A stretch of 64,000 nt of DNA from Mesorhizobium loti (GTDB lineage: Bacteria > Pseudomonadota > Alphaproteobacteria > Rhizobiales > Rhizobiaceae). The stretch's first letter is position 1. The number at the start of each line of letters is the position of its first letter. The stretch is taken from NCBI RefSeq assembly GCF_002858745.1, contig NZ_PJRO01000009.1:62001-126000 (forward strand), given 5' to 3'. This document shows positions 61,334 to 64,000 of the stretch, one piece after another. The notes below the pieces were generated by a model. It did not search any database and was not told the DNA's origin. It was given only the letters and a program-made list of their open reading frames with translations. A program made the translations under genes and the position numbers.

Positions 61334-61827
61334 CCACGCGCCGTCGCAACCCCGGTGAATTCACCGGCCGCCACATGCTGATTATTACGCTCACCTTCTT
61401 CGGCATCATCATCGCCGTCAACATGACGATGGCCACGCTGGCGCGGTCGAGCTGGACAGGGCTTGTCGTGCAGAACAGCTATGTTGCCAGCCAGCAATTC
61501 AACAGGAAGGCGCAAGAAGGCCGCGCGCAGGCGGCACTGCATTGGCAAGGCACGCTAACCGTCACCGCCGGCGTGATCCGCTACGTATTGGTCGACGCTG
61601 CCGGCAAACCGGTTCTGCCTGCCAGCGTGAAAGTGGCTTTCCGCCACCCTGCTTATGATGCGGAGGATCGCACGATCGAACTCACGCCCGAGCCGGGCGG
61701 AGCTTTCAGCGCGCGGCAAGCTGTGCGTGACGGCGCGTGGATCGTCGAGGTTGACGCGGATGTCGGGCGCGCGTTGCCCTACCGGCAAGTGCAGCGCGTC
61801 TTCGTGCGCGACGGGGCGATCCAATGA
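61330..61827 (+). CDS. ccoH: Cytochrome c oxidase accessory protein CcoH (FixH)
   Basis: 165-residue FixH. One N-terminal membrane anchor (MLIITLTFFGIIIAVNMTMA) is followed by TLARSSWTGLVVQNSYVASQQFN, a family hallmark, and a periplasmic domain ending in REGAWIVEVD-like residues (VRDGAWIVEVDADVG). It helps assemble the cbb3 oxidase. Both neighbours overlap by four bases. Confidence 0.95.
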   Translation: MTTRRRNPGEFTGRHMLIITLTFFGIIIAVNMTMATLARSSWTGLVVQNSYVASQQFNRKAQEGRAQAALHWQGTLTVTAGVIRYVLVDAAGKPVLPASVKVAFRHPAYDAEDRTIELTPEPGGAFSARQAVRDGAWIVEVDADVGRALPYRQVQRVFVRDGAIQ

Positions 61828-64000
61828 GCTGCTGCGCGCCAGGCGTCGAATCCGCGCTCGAACTCGACCGCTCGGGTGCTCCATCCGCCGATGAGATCAG
61901 GCTGGCCAGCCGTTCGCTTGGCGGCGGCCTTGCACAGGTCGACTTCGCCGTCCCCGGCGTGCATTGCGCCGCATGCATCCGCGCCGTCGAGACTGCCTTG
62001 CAGAAACTGCCCGGCGTGGCCGGCGCGCGGGTGAACCTCTCGACCAAGCGGGTCTCCGTGCGGCTGCGCGAAGGGGAGTTTCCGCCACTGGTCGCAACGC
62101 TTTCCGGACTTGGCTATGAGGCGCATCTATTCGACCGTGAAAACGACAGCGACAAGGACCCGGTTCTGGCCGAACTGATCCGCGCCGTCGCCATAGCCGG
62201 CTTCGCCGCAACCAACATCATGCTGCTGTCGGTCTCAGTCTGGTCCGGCGCGGCGGACGCCACGCGCGACCTGTTCCACTGGGTCTCGGCGTTGGTCGCC
62301 ATCCCCGCGCTTGTCTTCGCGGGACGCATCTATTTCCGTTCGGCCTGGAATGCGCTGAGCCATGGCCGAATGAACATGGACGTGCCGATCGCTGTCGGCA
62401 TTACGCTGGCCTATGGGCTCAGCCTCTACGAGACGATCAACCATGGCCCGCATGCCTATTTCGACGCGTCGGTCTCGTTGCTGTTCTTCCTGCTGATCGG
62501 ACGCACGCTCGACCACGTCATGCGTGAAAAGGCACGCACCGCCGTGAGCGGCCTCAGGCGGCTGGCAGCGCGCGGCGCCACTGTTGTCGCCAATGACGGA
62601 ACGCTGAGCTACTTGCCGGTCGAGGAAATCGCGAAGGGCGACGTGATCCTCGTCGCCGCCGGCGAGCGCGTGCCGGTCGACGCCCTTGTCATGAAGGGTG
62701 CTTCCGAAGTCGACCGGTCCCTGGTCAACGGCGAAAGCGAGCCGGAGGCGGTGGACCGTGGCACCATGCTGCAGGCGGGTACGCTGAACCTCACCGGCGC
62801 GCTGACGGTGCAGGCGACCGCCGCCGCGCAGGATTCTTTCCTGGCCGAGATGGTGCGGCTGATGGAGGCCGCGGAAGGCGGCCGAGCGCTTTACCGGCGT
62901 ATCGCTGATCGGGCCTCTGCACTCTATGCGCCTGTCGTGCACCTGACGGCGCTGCTCACCTTCATCGGCTGGCTGTTCGTTTCGGGCGACTGGCACCGCG
63001 CGATCACCATCGCCATTGCCGTGCTGATCATCACCTGTCCATGCGCGCTCGGCCTTGCCGTGCCGATCGTACAGGTGGTGGCCGCGCGCCGCCTGTTCGA
63101 GCAAGGCATCATGGTCAAGGATGGCTCGGCGATGGAACGGCTTGCTGGTATCGACACGGTTGTCTTCGACAAAACCGGCACTCTGACACTCGGTGCGCTC
63201 AGGCTGGTGAATGGCGATCAGATCGCATCCGGCGATATGGCTGTCGCCGTACAACTGGCCGCGCATTCCAGGCATCCCATCGCCTGCGCCATCGTGGAAG
63301 CCAATCGGGGCTTATCGCTCCAGCGCGAGCTTCCGGATGCGGTCAGCGAAGTGCCCGGTTTCGGACTGGAAGCGTCAATGAACGATTCTGTCTGGCGGCT
63401 TGGTCGTGCGCAATGGGCGTTGAAGAATGGCGACGAGGCGACCGGAACCGTTCTGTCGCGTGACGGTGTCTTGCGCGCCAGCTTCGTCTGCGAAGACAGG
63501 CTGCGCGCCAGTGCTGCCGACACTGTGGCGGAGGTGACAGGGCAGGGCCTGACAGTGGAGATGCTCACCGGCGATCACGATACCAATGCAAAGCTCACCG
63601 CCAGGCAGGTCGGCATCGATGCTTACCGTTCTGGAATGCTGCCGGGCGAAAAGGTGACGCGCATCGTTGCGTTTGCCGAAGATGGCCGCAGGGTTCTGAT
63701 GGTTGGCGACGGTTTGAACGATGCGCCCGCCCTGGCGGCCGCCCATGTTTCGATGGCGCCGGCGACCGCCGCCGACATCGGCCGCAATGCCGCCGATTTT
63801 GTCTTCCTGCGCGAAAGCCTCGCCGCGATCCCCTTCGCGCTCGAGATTTCACGCAAGGCAGGCCGGCTGATCCGGCAGAACCTGGGCTTCGCCATCGCCT
63901 ATAATTTCGTCGCGGTGCCGATTGCCATCTTCGGCTATGTCACGCCGCTGATCGCGGCGATTGCCATGTCGCTGTCCTCGATCATCGTCATTGCCAATGC
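61824..64000 (+). CDS. ccoI: Copper-transporting P-type ATPase CcoI (FixI), partial
   Basis: First 725 residues of FixI/CcoI, the P1B-type copper exporter that supplies copper to the cbb3 active site. The N-terminal metal domain has PGVHCAACIRAVETAL; the ion-path motif CPC lies in ITCPCALGLAVP, the phosphorylation site in FDKTGTLTLG and the hinge in VGDGLNDAPAL. The last pair of helices is reached at the right edge, so only a few residues are missing. ccoS, normally next, is outside the window. The ATG overlaps the ccoH stop (ATGA). Confidence 0.96.
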   Translation, partial: MSCCAPGVESALELDRSGAPSADEIRLASRSLGGGLAQVDFAVPGVHCAACIRAVETALQKLPGVAGARVNLSTKRVSVRLREGEFPPLVATLSGLGYEAHLFDRENDSDKDPVLAELIRAVAIAGFAATNIMLLSVSVWSGAADATRDLFHWVSALVAIPALVFAGRIYFRSAWNALSHGRMNMDVPIAVGITLAYGLSLYETINHGPHAYFDASVSLLFFLLIGRTLDHVMREKARTAVSGLRRLAARGATVVANDGTLSYLPVEEIAKGDVILVAAGERVPVDALVMKGASEVDRSLVNGESEPEAVDRGTMLQAGTLNLTGALTVQATAAAQDSFLAEMVRLMEAAEGGRALYRRIADRASALYAPVVHLTALLTFIGWLFVSGDWHRAITIAIAVLIITCPCALGLAVPIVQVVAARRLFEQGIMVKDGSAMERLAGIDTVVFDKTGTLTLGALRLVNGDQIASGDMAVAVQLAAHSRHPIACAIVEANRGLSLQRELPDAVSEVPGFGLEASMNDSVWRLGRAQWALKNGDEATGTVLSRDGVLRASFVCEDRLRASAADTVAEVTGQGLTVEMLTGDHDTNAKLTARQVGIDAYRSGMLPGEKVTRIVAFAEDGRRVLMVGDGLNDAPALAAAHVSMAPATAADIGRNAADFVFLRESLAAIPFALEISRKAGRLIRQNLGFAIAYNFVAVPIAIFGYVTPLIAAIAMSLSSIIVIAN

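Overview
The window looks like a chromosomal or large-replicon segment of a soil or plant-associated alphaproteobacterium of the order Hyphomicrobiales (Rhizobiales), most like Mesorhizobium, Aminobacter or another Phyllobacteriaceae member. This rests on the high GC content, the urease gene order with ureJ, the fixNOQP-fixGHI layout with FnrN-type FNR boxes, a RirA-type iron box, the many ABC sugar transporters with SorC, GntR and ROK partners, and the short rhizobial palindromic repeats between genes. It is a metabolic region. I see no tRNA, rRNA, CRISPR array, transposase or integrase; one small gene resembles a phage-associated family.

Layout. 1-4,672 (minus): urease cluster ureD-A-J-B-C-E-F, with ureF cut by the left edge. 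4,731-16,111 (minus): one tightly packed operon with a ribose-type ABC importer, a SorC regulator, an aldo/keto reductase, a GlpD-like FAD dehydrogenase, a DhnA/LsrF-like class I aldolase, an FGGY kinase and a GMC oxidoreductase; the substrate is unknown, probably a polyol or ketose. 16,388-17,419 (plus): a divergent P1/DmpA peptidase. 17,649-22,356 (plus): a homolog of Brucella DRL (DXP-reductoisomerase-like) in an operon with acetoin-dehydrogenase-type E1 alpha, E1 beta and E2. 22,561-24,321: a phage-like small gene, a HAD phosphatase and an unknown protein. 24,508-29,373 (plus): a complete glucitol-type sugar PTS (GutM, IIC, IIBC, IIA) followed by an HPr-enzyme I fusion, which is unusual for this order. 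29,386-33,752: an unknown protein, a second SorC regulator, an AraC regulator and a divergent MFS exporter. 33,858-36,302 (minus): exbB-exbD-tonB behind a candidate RirA box. 36,497-39,561: Lrp regulator, diaminopropionate ammonia-lyase and an M20 amidohydrolase. 39,601-49,341: two divergent CUT1 sugar importers without their own ATPase, one with an amino-sugar-like set (PIG-L deacetylase, ROK kinase, GntR, SIS). 49,536-52,605: a NitT/TauT-type importer with a two-module permease and an ATPase but no binding protein. 52,630-64,000: dedA, then a microaerobic block (hemN, fnrN, hemerythrin, ccoNOQP, ccoGHI) with three FNR-like boxes; ccoI is cut by the right edge.

How the parts work together. 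The left two thirds is dedicated to uptake and catabolism of plant or soil carbon and nitrogen compounds. The most intriguing stretch is 17.6-29.4 kb. A DRL-type reductoisomerase, an acyloin-cleaving-type dehydrogenase complex and a polyol-phosphorylating PTS lie close together on one strand. A chemically coherent but unproven reading is that a branched polyol is imported as its phosphate, isomerised to a 1-deoxyketose phosphate and cleaved to acetyl-CoA and a triose phosphate. The right end is a standard FNR-controlled cbb3 oxidase region that suits life at low oxygen.
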